A DNA stretch of 47,520 nucleotides from CAZJUR01 sp964549525 (GCA_964549525.1 CAZJUR010000008.1:1-47520); one strand, 5' to 3'. Counted from the first letter of the stretch, positions 32,232 through 41,289 are shown. The notes: generated by a model from the letters alone, not told the origin. Numbers and translations: made by a program.

Positions 32232-32272
32232 TAGTAATAGTCTAGGCATGTATGCCTAGACTATTACTATTT
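32232..32272 (+). terminator. Perfect 18-bp hairpin after tRNA-Lys
   Basis: TAGTAATAGTCTAGGCAT (32232-32249) and its exact complement (32252-32269), 2-nt loop, followed by TTTTG. It abuts the CCA end of the tRNA. Confidence 0.65.
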
Positions 32273-32294
32273 TGTGATTTGGATTTGAACGCAT

Positions 32295-32424
32295 GACACC
32301 CGTAGGGTGTCGAGGTGAGAATTGCCGGTGGCAGTTCGCAAGGAAATGTTCTGGTGCGAGCTATGTTCGCAACCATGAACTTTCGGGCTCGCTAAAGGTG
32401 AGTTGAGCCCCTCCTGGCCCTCCA
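32295..32424 (+). pseudogene. Decayed copy of the tRNA-Lys 3' half, interrupted
   Basis: AGGGTGTCGAGG, the variable-arm/T-arm sequence of tRNA-Lys, recurs at 32304-32315, and the exact 20-base 3' end recurs at 32405-32424. Between them lies about 90 bp bounded by the direct repeat AGGTGAG and containing the pairing GCGAGC/GCTCGC. This reads as a tRNA 3' end copied or left by an integration event and then split by a small insertion. No protein gene occurs in 32102-32448. Confidence 0.5.
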
Positions 32425-32448
32425 ATAAAACAGACTATATTTTCAAAT

Positions 32449-33009
32449 CTATTGTACTAAGTTTTGTGGTGGTTTCGGAGGTTGTTCATCTCCTTGAGGA
32501 GAGGGTTGTGGATTTATTGGATTGCTAGATTGCAGTATCTCTGGCACTGATCCTGATGATGTATTGTTTTGAGGCAATCCATTTTGTGTAGGCGCCGTAT
32601 ATTTTGATTTATCAAAAGCAAGTATCGCAAGACCGATAGGAAGGCCGGTGATGAAGGGAACTATAGCAAGCAATAAAACCGAAAATGTACCATCTTTGCC
32701 GAATACTTTACCTAGTTCAAGCATAATTAAAATGATAATCACAATATTCACGAAAGGTATAAAAAATAATAGTATCCACCATATTGGTTTATTCACAATC
32801 TGTAGCAATACGACTTGGTTATAGATAGGTACGAAAGCAGCCCACATAGGTTTGCCTGCTTTTTGGAATACTTTTCCTAATATAAAGCTAAATACAAGAT
32901 AGGCTACTATACTTATTACAGTTATAATACCCAAAAATACTGCAGAAAAACTCGCCAATCCAGCTACCTGCTCATCTGATAAAGTGGTCGTATATGATGT
33001 ATCGTACAT
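32449..33009 (-). CDS. DUF5684 membrane protein
   Basis: 186 aa with four helices. GKVFQKAGKPMWAAFVPIYNQVVLLQI followed by KPIWWILLFFIPFVN and LGKVFGKDGTFSV matches DUF5684, often found at the N-terminus or beside signal peptidases. The C-terminal 50 residues are Pro/Gln/Asn-rich and disordered. SD AAGGAG is close to the ATG. Role unknown. Confidence 0.8.
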   Translation of the reverse strand: MYDTSYTTTLSDEQVAGLASFSAVFLGIITVISIVAYLVFSFILGKVFQKAGKPMWAAFVPIYNQVVLLQIVNKPIWWILLFFIPFVNIVIIILIMLELGKVFGKDGTFSVLLLAIVPFITGLPIGLAILAFDKSKYTAPTQNGLPQNNTSSGSVPEILQSSNPINPQPSPQGDEQPPKPPQNLVQ

Positions 33010-33059
33010 GATTCTCCTTAGATATAAACGTTATCATTATTATAAACACAGATATTAGG

Positions 33060-33065
33060 TATAAT
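33060..33065 (+). promoter_or_regulatory. TATAAT box for folD (leaderless)
   Basis: Ends 7 nt before the ATG at 33073; no SD. Confidence 0.6.
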
Positions 33066-33072
33066 CAATAAG

Positions 33073-33879
33073 ATGAAATTTCTTAATGGTGCAGAATTAG
33101 CTGGTTTTATAAAAGAGAGGCAAGCCAAACAAGTTAGAGCGCTTCGTCAAGCCTATGGCGTCTATCCCAAACTCGCTATCATTACGACTAGTGAAAATCC
33201 GACTATCGATATATATATAAAACTAAAAAAAGCTTATGGAGAAGATATTTTAATCGATGTCGATGTCTATCGCATTAAGCAAACTGATGCAAAACAACAG
33301 ATTATCAAACTCAATAATGATCCGAGCGTGCATGGCATCATCGTTCAACTGCCTCTAGAAAATCCCGCTCAAACAGACGAGATCTTACAAGCAGTTGATC
33401 CACAAAAAGATGTTGATGGGTTGGGGCTAAAGCCACTATACGATCTCGCCACGCCCACTGCTATCAATTGGCTATTGACAGGTTATAACATCTCAATGGA
33501 GTCACAAAATATCGTTATAATTGGCAAAGGAAGATTAGTAGGCGCTCCCTTGTATGACATGTGGCGTCAATCTAGCTACCAGGTAACAGCATTAGACGTA
33601 GAAGACGAAATTGCTCCGCATCTAAAGCACGCCACTGTTATCGTGTCCGCGACAGGTCAACCCAATCTACTGACGAGTACGCTTATACCTGTTGGAGCAG
33701 TAGTAGTCGACGCCGGTACATCTGTAGAAAATGGTACCCAAAAAGGTGATTTAGCAGATGACGTCTATGAGCGCGATGATCTCACCGTAACCCCTCGAAA
33801 AGGTGGCGTTGGTCCACTGACAGTAGCGGCATTATTTGAAAATGTCATTCGCGCTGCCCGTAGCACCATATCTACATAA
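33073..33879 (+). CDS. folD: FolD, methylenetetrahydrofolate dehydrogenase / cyclohydrolase
   Basis: 268 aa. The catalytic Lys region reads NPTIDIYIKLKKAYGED, where the usual SxxYxxxK Ser is Thr. HGIIVQLPLEN and PQKDVDGL bind substrate, IIGKGRLVGAPLYDM is the dinucleotide loop (usual GRSxxVGxP), and TPRKGGVGPLTVA closes the family signature. Interconverts 5,10-methylene- and 10-formyl-tetrahydrofolate and works downstream of GlyA. Slightly shorter than the usual 280-290 aa. Confidence 0.95.
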   Translation: MKFLNGAELAGFIKERQAKQVRALRQAYGVYPKLAIITTSENPTIDIYIKLKKAYGEDILIDVDVYRIKQTDAKQQIIKLNNDPSVHGIIVQLPLENPAQTDEILQAVDPQKDVDGLGLKPLYDLATPTAINWLLTGYNISMESQNIVIIGKGRLVGAPLYDMWRQSSYQVTALDVEDEIAPHLKHATVIVSATGQPNLLTSTLIPVGAVVVDAGTSVENGTQKGDLADDVYERDDLTVTPRKGGVGPLTVAALFENVIRAARSTIST

Positions 33880-33880
33880 A

Positions 33881-34249
33881 TTATTTTAAGGTGTCAATCA
33901 CGCGCGCGACAACTTGCTTGGGCGTATAATCAGCTTTGACGATATAACCATCTATACCAAGTGAGCGAATATTTTTTGGTGATTCTTCTTCACCAAGATT
34001 TGTGAGTACAATAACTGGAATATCTTTTCCCCATGGTGCACTGCGGATTTTTGCCAGTGCTTCATCGCCATTCATTTCCGGCATATGAATATCAAGTAAG
34101 ATAATATCAGGCCGCATATGCTCGACGAGCGTTACGCCATCTTTACCGTTATCAGCTACTTGCACTTCGAAATCTTCATTCTCAAACTTCATCCGGTACA
34201 TCTGCCGGATGACGGCATCGTCTTCAATAATAGCAATTTTATGACTCAT
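33881..34249 (-). CDS. Stand-alone response regulator receiver (CheY-like)
   Basis: 122 aa, a single receiver domain. Acidic pair Glu9-Asp10-Asp11, phospho-acceptor Asp53 in LLDIHMPEMNG, Thr in VIVLTNLGEEE and Lys105 in YIVKADYTP. No output domain, so it acts by protein contact. No histidine kinase is in the window. TAAAAT lies 11 nt before the ATG. Convergent with folD. Confidence 0.93.
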   Translation of the reverse strand: MSHKIAIIEDDAVIRQMYRMKFENEDFEVQVADNGKDGVTLVEHMRPDIILLDIHMPEMNGDEALAKIRSAPWGKDIPVIVLTNLGEEESPKNIRSLGIDGYIVKADYTPKQVVARVIDTLK

Positions 34250-34353
34250 ATATACTGTATTTTAGCACGCTTTACCGTAAGCGAAAACATTGTAAGGTTT
34301 GGTGGTTTTAGTATAAAATGTATTACAAGTATAACTTTTAACAGTGAGTAACT

Positions 34354-34608
34354 ATGAATAAACAATGTCAACCTGTATTATATGGTGTCGCCACCATTGG
34401 CCCAAAAGGGCAATTCGTCATACCGATTGAAGCTCGCAAAAAACTCGGGATAAAAGCCGGAGACAGGGTAGTAATAGTGAGCTCAGCTCATAAACAGAAT
34501 ATGCTCGGTGTCTATCACGAATCATCATTTCAAGAATACCTAAAAGAGGTAGATAAAAAGCTGGAAATGATACACACATCATATGAAAAAATAAAGAAAG
34601 AGAGATAG
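34354..34608 (+). CDS. AbrB/MazE-type (SpoVT-fold) DNA-binding protein
   Basis: 84 aa. YGVATIGPKGQFVIPIEARKKLGIKAGDRVVIV is the swapped-hairpin AbrB fold (cited in part: GQFVIPIEARKKLGIK). The C-terminal 40 residues are helical and basic. Five nt before the MFS transporter gene, so probably its local regulator. An antitoxin role is unlikely as no toxin gene is adjacent. Confidence 0.88.
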   Translation: MNKQCQPVLYGVATIGPKGQFVIPIEARKKLGIKAGDRVVIVSSAHKQNMLGVYHESSFQEYLKEVDKKLEMIHTSYEKIKKER

Positions 34609-34612
34609 ATAT

Positions 34613-36397
34613 ATGTTGTATCACATTTCATCAAAACAAAAAGCTATCGTTATGTTTGCCGTAATGAGCGCATTATTTCTGTTTGCCTTAGATCAACTTA
34701 TTATTACCACCGCACTCAGCAAGATTGTCGAAGAATTTCAGAGTTTCTCCAGTCTTAGTTGGATTGTAACTGCCTATCTTTTAACCAGTACCATCGCAAC
34801 ACCAATTGCCGGAAAATTCTCAGATATGTTTGGTCGTCGTTTAGTGATATTGAGTGGGGTAGCAATATTTAGCATTGCTAGCTACTTTAGTGGGGCATCA
34901 CAAAATATTGAACAACTCATCGTTTGGCGAGCCATACAAGGTATTGGTGGCGGCATTATTACTGCCAATGCCTTTGCAATCATTGGTGATTTGTTTGTTC
35001 CTCGCGAAAGGGGCCGATGGCAAGGAATATTTGGCGCAGTATTTGGTATTGCCTCTGTGGTCGGCCCACTACTTGGTGGATTTTTGACTGAACCCCACAC
35101 TGTGTTTGGGCTTACTACTGACTGGCGGTGGACACTATGGCTCAATGTTCCGGTCGGTATGATTGTGTTTGCTATTATATTTTTCTTTATGCCCACAATT
35201 AAACATGAAAAAAAGCCTTCAATTGATATCTGTGGATCAGTTATTCTCGCTATAATCCTCTCCTCAATCGTTTTAGCAGCCGATGCCAACGATAAAATAT
35301 TTGGTTCTTTAATGGATGCATCTGGCATGTCGCTTGCGACAATTCGATGGATACTCATTATATTTGCCGCCATCATGCTGGGTGTCTTTATATGGGTAGA
35401 AAAAAGAGTCAAAGAACCCATTCTCAGTTTGCGTTTTTTTGAAAATTATAACTATCGATTATTCACAGCAATGCTCCTTCTCAATGGCGCCGCTTTCTTA
35501 GGCACAATTCTATATATCACACAGTTTAATCAGCAGGTGTTTGAAGCCTCACCCACAACTGCAGGTTTAATGCTATTACCCCTAGTAATTGGTTTGAGTA
35601 TTTCAGCTGGTATTTGTGGACAGATTATGCAGCGCACAGGTAGGTATAAAAATCTTATGATCGCTGGATCGCTTATCGCTATGACCGGTATATTTAGTTT
35701 AAGTTTTTTGAACCCCCAAAGTAATTATATGAATGAAGTTATTATCATGGTTGTTACAGGAGTGGGGTTAGGGGCGCTTCTGCCGACGTTAAATTTAGCA
35801 GTACAAAATGAATTTGCACAAAAGGATTTGGGTACGGTCAGTGCCTCAGCTCAATTGTTTCGGAATCTAGGATCTACGATTGGTACAGCAATTTTTGGTG
35901 GGATACTAACCGCGGGAATAGTTGCTTCAATAGGCCCTCTAAAAAATATAGAATATATTCAGTTTCTCCAAGATCAACCATCTCAAGCACAGAAAAAATT
36001 TGATGTATCTAATATAGACACTGATCTTGCATTAACACTTAATACTAAAGACGTAAAAAAGCAAATCAATCAAGGATTTACTGGTGGTTTACAAAAAGCT
36101 GAAGCTTCTGCAATACAAAAGGCAACAGAATCTATTAAAGCCCAACAACTTCCTCCTCAAGTAGAAACGAAGGTTTTACAGAATACAACAGAAAAAATCA
36201 GTGATTCATTTGATAACACGAAAAACGACTTTAAAGCAAAGCAAGCTGCATTTTCAATTCGAATCATCAACTCATTTAGCGACAGTTTACGACCTATCTT
36301 TTATGCCGCCTCAGGACTCATGGCAGCAGTATTTTTGCTTGCACTTTCAGTGTCTGAAACTGAACTTAGAAGCAGTAATGAGATAGCGAAATCTTAA
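34613..36397 (+). CDS. DHA2-type MFS drug efflux transporter
   Basis: 594 aa, 14 predicted helices. Family motifs: LDQLIITTALSKI (motif D1-like), GKFSDMFGRR (motif A), AIQGIGGGIITANAFAII, and GIFGAVFGIASVVGPLLGG (motif C of exporters). A soluble insertion of about 100 residues lies before the last helix (QDQPSQAQKKF... to DSFDNTK). Likely a proton-driven exporter of hydrophobic drugs. Paired with the AbrB-like gene. Confidence 0.93.
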   Translation: MLYHISSKQKAIVMFAVMSALFLFALDQLIITTALSKIVEEFQSFSSLSWIVTAYLLTSTIATPIAGKFSDMFGRRLVILSGVAIFSIASYFSGASQNIEQLIVWRAIQGIGGGIITANAFAIIGDLFVPRERGRWQGIFGAVFGIASVVGPLLGGFLTEPHTVFGLTTDWRWTLWLNVPVGMIVFAIIFFFMPTIKHEKKPSIDICGSVILAIILSSIVLAADANDKIFGSLMDASGMSLATIRWILIIFAAIMLGVFIWVEKRVKEPILSLRFFENYNYRLFTAMLLLNGAAFLGTILYITQFNQQVFEASPTTAGLMLLPLVIGLSISAGICGQIMQRTGRYKNLMIAGSLIAMTGIFSLSFLNPQSNYMNEVIIMVVTGVGLGALLPTLNLAVQNEFAQKDLGTVSASAQLFRNLGSTIGTAIFGGILTAGIVASIGPLKNIEYIQFLQDQPSQAQKKFDVSNIDTDLALTLNTKDVKKQINQGFTGGLQKAEASAIQKATESIKAQQLPPQVETKVLQNTTEKISDSFDNTKNDFKAKQAAFSIRIINSFSDSLRPIFYAASGLMAAVFLLALSVSETELRSSNEIAKS

Positions 36398-36427
36398 GAG
36401 CATTTCATAAAACGACCTACTATCGCG

Positions 36428-36433
36428 TATAAT
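36428..36433 (+). promoter_or_regulatory. TATAAT box for corA (leaderless)
   Basis: Ends 7 nt before the GTG at 36441; no SD. Confidence 0.6.
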
Positions 36434-36440
36434 CATAAGC

Positions 36441-37382
36441 GTGATACAGTATTTTTATAAAGATATTCGCGCGGCCGAAATCCAAACGCTTGATAAGCAT
36501 CGAGCAGGAGCATGGGTTTGTGTAGAAAAGCCAACTGCTGATGAAATCGATTTTTTGGTGGAAACCTATGAGCTGGATGCAGGACACTTAAGCGACGCCT
36601 TAGATAGCGAAGAAATGCCGCGTTTGGAACGAGAAGGCGATACTATATACATTTTTCTCCGATATGCCTTTGCTCAAGACGATCTTGATCTTTCCACTGC
36701 GCCAATTTTAATCATCCTGAGCCCCAAAGCGGTGATCACTGTCGCTATGTATAGTACACCTCGCTTACAGCAATTTACCAGTGGAAAAGTCCATTTTTCG
36801 ACTACGCAAAAAACTAAGTTATTACTACAGCTTCTCGGACAAATCGTTGACCAGTACCAAATATACATCAATAATATCGGCAAGCGCATCAAGGGAATTC
36901 GCACCCGACTGCGCACGCACGATGTTGTCAACCAAGATTTCATTGACTTTGTCACTATCGAAGATGAACTAAATGAATTTTTGTCTGGCTTACAGCCTAT
37001 GTCAGCCATGCTTCATAGACTGCTGGTTGCAAAATATATCTCTTTGTACGAGCAGGATGAGGATATTGTCGAAGACCTCACGCTCGCAACCGAGCAATCG
37101 ATTGAAGCGTGTCGAAGTCATATAAAAAGTATCGCTAGTATTCGCGATTCTCATTCAACAATAGCTAGCAACAACCTCAACCGATCGATGCAAATCTTGA
37201 CCGCAGCTACGGTGATCATTGCACTACCAAATGTATTTTATGGGATGTTTGGAATGAATATTCCGCTGCCATTTCATAAAGATTTTGCACTCAACCCACT
37301 TCCATATATCTCAATACTCGTATTTACCATTATTCTCATGGTCATTATCTATCTTATCGGTAAACATCGCCGCTTTTTTTAA
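36441..37382 (+). CDS. corA: CorA magnesium/cobalt transporter
   Basis: 313 aa, GTG start. A long cytoplasmic funnel domain, then two C-terminal helices with the signature YGMFGMN at 267-273, the selectivity filter of the pentameric channel. Ends in a basic tail KHRRFF. Ends convergently with the DsbA-like gene (4-bp overlap). Main Mg2+ uptake route by family. Confidence 0.95.
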   Translation: MIQYFYKDIRAAEIQTLDKHRAGAWVCVEKPTADEIDFLVETYELDAGHLSDALDSEEMPRLEREGDTIYIFLRYAFAQDDLDLSTAPILIILSPKAVITVAMYSTPRLQQFTSGKVHFSTTQKTKLLLQLLGQIVDQYQIYINNIGKRIKGIRTRLRTHDVVNQDFIDFVTIEDELNEFLSGLQPMSAMLHRLLVAKYISLYEQDEDIVEDLTLATEQSIEACRSHIKSIASIRDSHSTIASNNLNRSMQILTAATVIIALPNVFYGMFGMNIPLPFHKDFALNPLPYISILVFTIILMVIIYLIGKHRRFF

Positions 37383-38095
37383 GAAGCAGTTTCTTCAGGG
37401 ATCTCGTCAGGAAGTGTTTGACCACTTTGCTTGATAGCATCCCGGACAAGATTTTCAATCGATTTTTGGGTATTTAGTTGACTCGTTTGAATCGTGGTAC
37501 CGTTCAAAATAACTGTTGGGGTGGCTTGAACGTTTTGCTTTTTGCCCAGTGCTTGATCTTTTTTAACCTTTGTTTTTACTCGACGATCCTCGAGATGTTT
37601 TTTAAATTCAGCTTCATTGAGCCCGAGCTCTTTGGCATATGAAATAAATGTTTCAGTACGTTTGTCTGGATCTAAGCCCGACCATTCATTTTGTGATTCA
37701 TATAATTTATCGTGATATTCCCAGAATTTACCTTGCAGCCCTGCAGACTCAGCAGCCGAAGCTGCTACCAACGCATTTGGGTGAATAGAGGTGAGGGGAA
37801 AGTGCCGAAATACAAATGTCAGCTGATCTTTATAATGTTCTTTGATAGCTTTTAATTTCGGAAAAGCTGCTCCGCAACCTGGACATTGAAAATCACCATA
37901 CTCCATCAAAACAACCTTTTGGCTCGGTGCTCCAAAGACATGATCATCAATAGCGTTCTTATCTTGGGGTTTGGTGATAACTTTTTGCGGATCCGTCACA
38001 CTGACGTCGACCGTATCGCTTTTTTTATTAAAAATAAGTATTCCAAACACCGCTAAACATAGGGCAATAAAAATAATCCATCGATTTCTATCCAT
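37379..38095 (-). CDS. DsbA-family thiol:disulfide oxidoreductase, membrane-anchored
   Basis: 238 aa. One N-terminal helix (IIFIALCLAVFGILIF), then a thioredoxin-fold domain with CPGC (Cys71, Cys74), FRHFPLTSIHPNALVAASAAESAG (in parts) and the cis-Pro loop VQATPTVILNG. Resembles BdbD/DsbA-type oxidases that form disulfides outside the membrane, which would serve the Cys-paired pilins. SD AGGAGGA lies 3 nt before the ATG. Confidence 0.92.
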   Translation of the reverse strand: MDRNRWIIFIALCLAVFGILIFNKKSDTVDVSVTDPQKVITKPQDKNAIDDHVFGAPSQKVVLMEYGDFQCPGCGAAFPKLKAIKEHYKDQLTFVFRHFPLTSIHPNALVAASAAESAGLQGKFWEYHDKLYESQNEWSGLDPDKRTETFISYAKELGLNEAEFKKHLEDRRVKTKVKKDQALGKKQNVQATPTVILNGTTIQTSQLNTQKSIENLVRDAIKQSGQTLPDEIPEETAS

Positions 38096-38137
38096 ATATC
38101 CTCCTCATTTCACTAGCTAGTATACCATTTATTGCGC

Positions 38138-38143
38138 TACAAT
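38138..38143 (+). promoter_or_regulatory. TACAAT box for the CNNM/CBS gene (leaderless)
   Basis: Ends 8 nt before the ATG at 38152. A GGAGGTG touches the ATG and is too close for normal SD pairing. Confidence 0.45.
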
Positions 38144-38151
38144 TGGAGGTG

Positions 38152-39171
38152 ATGAAAAACGTAGAACTGCTGATTTTGTTTGTAGCTGCTCTTGCTTATA
38201 TTAAATTAATCGTTATTCGAGCAGTCGATATATATGTCGATCCGAATAAATCATTTGAACGAGCAAGGCGTATCAAACAAGGTGATAAAAGTATTATTCG
38301 AGAGAACGACCGCGCACAAGCCAGTAACGCTCTGTCCGGTGCACTCTATATTCTTGAGATTCTCAGCCTCATCATTGTTTTGACGTGTTTGATTGTCGTC
38401 TACGGCTGGTTTCTTGGAAGTGTCATTGGTTTATTGCTATTCGTTTTACTTCAGCCGATTGCGCGAATTACTTTTGTGCGAAAAATGGTGCAAAAAGGGT
38501 ATACCACTTACGAGCTGCATATTATGAGGATAATCTCTAAGCTCCAACCAATTGTTTCTCTTTTTCATACCAATATAGATCGCAAAGCCTACGTACTTGA
38601 GTCAAAGGATGAGTTAGCCCACCTGATCGAGACAAGTGATCTCGATATGTCTCGGCAAGAAAAAGATCTTCTCACGCATGCACTTCGCTTTGAAGATAAA
38701 GTCATAAAAGATAGCATGACCCCACGTAGCGTAGTCGAGGTAGTAAAGGATAATGAAACACTTGGGCCACTTGTGCTAGATCGCCTTCATAAAACTGGTT
38801 TTAGTCGTTTTCCGGTAGTCCATAAAGATTTAGATCACGTCATAGGGATGCTGTACGCGCACGACTTTATGACAAATTTATCATCCGAGCAAACCGTCAG
38901 TGTTACCGAAGCCATGAATAAAACAGTTTTTTATATTCATGAACTACAATCTCTCATGGACGCCTTAGCGGCTTTCTTGCGTACCAAGCATCTTTTGTTT
39001 ATAGTAGTAAATGAATTTGAGGAGACAGTTGGTGTTATTTCTATCGAAGACGTTATTGAAGCACTTATCGGACGCAAAATTGTGGACGAATTCGATCAAT
39101 ATGAGGACTTGCGAACAGTAGCTCACCGTGCGGCTCAAGTACGCCATAAGTCCAATCATAGCACCAAATAA
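38152..39171 (+). CDS. CNNM/DUF21-like membrane protein with CBS pair
   Basis: 339 aa. Helices at about 1-18, 63-85 and 88-108, then two CBS domains (DSMTPRSVVEVVKDNETLG, FPVVHKDLDHVIGMLYAHDFM, and a second ending VIGVISIEDVIEALIG-like). The C-terminal CorC/HlyC transporter-associated domain is missing; the protein stops about 35 residues after CBS2. Proteins of this type move or sense Mg2+, plausible next to corA. The upstream TTG/GTG starts are rejected in favour of the ATG at 38152. Confidence 0.85.
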   Translation: MKNVELLILFVAALAYIKLIVIRAVDIYVDPNKSFERARRIKQGDKSIIRENDRAQASNALSGALYILEILSLIIVLTCLIVVYGWFLGSVIGLLLFVLLQPIARITFVRKMVQKGYTTYELHIMRIISKLQPIVSLFHTNIDRKAYVLESKDELAHLIETSDLDMSRQEKDLLTHALRFEDKVIKDSMTPRSVVEVVKDNETLGPLVLDRLHKTGFSRFPVVHKDLDHVIGMLYAHDFMTNLSSEQTVSVTEAMNKTVFYIHELQSLMDALAAFLRTKHLLFIVVNEFEETVGVISIEDVIEALIGRKIVDEFDQYEDLRTVAHRAAQVRHKSNHSTK

Positions 39172-39193
39172 ATAACCTGGAGAATACATTATT

Positions 39194-40501
39194 ATGCAAC
39201 GCACATTAGCACGTGACATTAGTTCGCACATCGACAAAACAATTACTATCAAAGGGTGGCTTCACAAAAAACGCCTACTAGGAGGTTTAAATTTCCTCAC
39301 CATTCGGGATCGCAGCGGGCTTATCCAAATTTTACTCGAAGACAAGCCAGAAGTAGAAAAGCTACGCGGTCTTCAAGTCGGCACAGTTCTCAGCTGCACC
39401 GGAACAGTCATTAAAGACGACCGAGCACCAGGCGGTGCAGAATTACACGACGTCACTATCGACGTAGAAGTGCCAGTTACAGAAGAGCCACCGATTGAAA
39501 TTGATAAACCAATTTCTCATAAAGCGGAAAATTTAGATACGCTCTTTGAATATCGCGTGTTAAATATTCGCAATATCCAGGAACAAAAAATTTTTAAAAT
39601 ACGGGCAGCTTTGACACAATATCTCCGAGATTTTTTAGTTCAACAAGAGTTCGTAGAAATTGAAACACCCAAACTTCTCGCTCAACCAACAGAAGGCGGA
39701 GCCGAAGTTTTTCAGGTGGAGTATTTTCATAAAACGGCAATTCTGGCTCAAAGTCCGCAATTTTATAAACAAATTATGGTCGGTGCATTCGAAAGAGTCT
39801 TTGAAATAGGACATAGCTATCGGGCAGAACCGAGCGCTACTACCCGGCATCTTACCGAATTAACTATGCTCGATATAGAGATGGGATTTGTGGAAAGCCA
39901 CGAAGAGGTCATGGAGATGGTGGCAAAAATGACGAAATATGCGTTACAGCATATGTATAAAGATCATGCCGAAGATCTCCGCAGCCTCAACGCCCCAGAA
40001 CTAAAATTAACCGTTGAAGTGCCCTCATTCACGATTGCCGAGATCCATGAAATGTATACCAGGTCCACAAAAACTGATACCACAAGCGAAAAAGACCTAA
40101 CTCCTGACGAAGAACGCTGGATCTCCGAATATGCGCGTAAACAATTGGGGAGTGATCTTGTATATGCGACTGATTTTCCTCGTGAAGCCGGAAAATTTTA
40201 TCATAAATTCAAAGACGATGATACGGTAGCTTGGGCTGATCTACTGTTTCGGGGCTTAGAGATCGCGACAGTGCCGCTTCGGGAAAACAACTATCAAAAA
40301 ATGATTACCCAAATGACGGATGCTGGTTTAGATGTTACCCATGAAGGTTTCAAGTATTACCTTCAGGCGTTTAAATTTGGTTTGCCTGCACACGGCGGAT
40401 GTGGATTTGGCGTTGATCGATTAGTTCAAAAAACAATTGGTCTTCAAAATGTCAAAGAAGCGACGCTATTTCCACGTGACCTTCATCGTTTAACGCCGTA
40501 A
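39194..40501 (+). CDS. aspS: Aspartyl-tRNA synthetase, archaeal/non-discriminating type
   Basis: 435 aa, about 150 shorter than bacterial AspRS because the GAD insertion domain is absent. N-terminal OB fold (TIKGWLHKKRLLGGLNFLTIRD in parts) for anticodon binding; class II motifs 2 (FEIGHSYRAEPS with TRHLTE) and 3 (GCGFGVDRLV). LAQSPQFYKQ and GLPAHGGCGFG are archaeal-type blocks. Such enzymes often also charge tRNA-Asn, with GatCAB finishing the job; no gat genes are in the window. SD GGAGAA lies before the ATG. Confidence 0.95.
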   Translation: MQRTLARDISSHIDKTITIKGWLHKKRLLGGLNFLTIRDRSGLIQILLEDKPEVEKLRGLQVGTVLSCTGTVIKDDRAPGGAELHDVTIDVEVPVTEEPPIEIDKPISHKAENLDTLFEYRVLNIRNIQEQKIFKIRAALTQYLRDFLVQQEFVEIETPKLLAQPTEGGAEVFQVEYFHKTAILAQSPQFYKQIMVGAFERVFEIGHSYRAEPSATTRHLTELTMLDIEMGFVESHEEVMEMVAKMTKYALQHMYKDHAEDLRSLNAPELKLTVEVPSFTIAEIHEMYTRSTKTDTTSEKDLTPDEERWISEYARKQLGSDLVYATDFPREAGKFYHKFKDDDTVAWADLLFRGLEIATVPLRENNYQKMITQMTDAGLDVTHEGFKYYLQAFKFGLPAHGGCGFGVDRLVQKTIGLQNVKEATLFPRDLHRLTP

Positions 40502-40551
40502 ATCTATACGTCATACTTTTGCACGAATCAACTTTGCTGCAGAAGAAAAAC

Positions 40552-41268
40552 CTATTGCACGGTAGGCAGCGGTTGCATCGGGCAGGTGGTTAACTGACTT
40601 TTCATCGCATCATGTTCAGCTTGAGTCATCCATAGAGCGTATTTTTTCTTAACGGCGATTTGTCGCGCAATATATCGACAGCGATACTCTTTATTTGGTG
40701 GTAACCACGAAGCTGCATCACTGCCACTTTTATCTTGGTTGGTTTGTCCATCGACAGCTAGTAAATTAAGCGGATCATTTGCAAAGGCTTCTCGTTCGGT
40801 AAATGATAACGCTTGCGCACCTTTTTGCCACGCATCACTGAGAGCCACCATGTGATCAATTTGGATATCATCGCTCGTCTCTGGACCGCGCAGAAATTGC
40901 ACTATTTGTCCAGTATAAGGATCATTCAATGTGCCACGTAAAACCTTACACTTCTCGATCGTCGTATTTTCTAAGTCACGAGCTAAAATAAGATCTCGCG
41001 TTGAGCATTCGCCACTAATGTGCCAACCATCACCAAACGCCGCCCGACGATAATCGGTTTTAGGTGAACGACCTTTAATCTCTATTGTTTCCAACACATC
41101 AACTGCCTTTTCTGACGTGCCGCGTTCTTTGGAAATAACTATTTTTTGATTTGCTTGATCAATTTCGCGCTTGGCGGTGGTTTCCAAGTGAATACCAATC
41201 AGTGCCACCAGTATGGCGATCAGCATACTCATTATGCTGCGCCGGCGTCGATATATTTGATATGCCAC
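40552..41268 (-). CDS. Secreted or surface-anchored HNH nuclease (DUF1524/GmrSD-like)
   Basis: 238 aa from a GTG at 41268, with TATAAT (minus strand, 41281-41276) 7 nt before it. Basic start AYQIYRRRRS, one hydrophobic helix (MLIAILVALIGIHL), then the nuclease: TRDLILARDLEN, IQIDHMVALSDAW (His of the beta-beta-alpha metal finger), and NLLAVDGQTNQDKSGSDAASW with the Asn. Similar proteins are exported and degrade DNA, which suits a cell that scavenges nucleotides. Divergent from mutY. Confidence 0.87.
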   Translation of the reverse strand: MAYQIYRRRRSIMSMLIAILVALIGIHLETTAKREIDQANQKIVISKERGTSEKAVDVLETIEIKGRSPKTDYRRAAFGDGWHISGECSTRDLILARDLENTTIEKCKVLRGTLNDPYTGQIVQFLRGPETSDDIQIDHMVALSDAWQKGAQALSFTEREAFANDPLNLLAVDGQTNQDKSGSDAASWLPPNKEYRCRYIARQIAVKKKYALWMTQAEHDAMKSQLTTCPMQPLPTVQ

Positions 41269-41275
41269 GCAATTT

Positions 41276-41283
41276 ATTATAAT
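41276..41283. promoter_or_regulatory. Shared -10 palindrome for HNH nuclease and mutY
   Basis: ATTATAAT is self-complementary: TATAAT reads at 41278-41283 on plus (6 nt before the mutY GTG) and at 41281-41276 on minus (7 nt before the nuclease GTG). One 8-bp site thus serves two opposed leaderless genes. Confidence 0.65.
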
Positions 41284-41289
41284 AGAGGA

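Noticed and set aside
34354..34608. AbrB/MazE-like gene as a toxin-antitoxin pair
   Set aside because: The adjacent gene is a full 14-helix transporter; no MazF, PIN or other toxin-sized gene is next to it.
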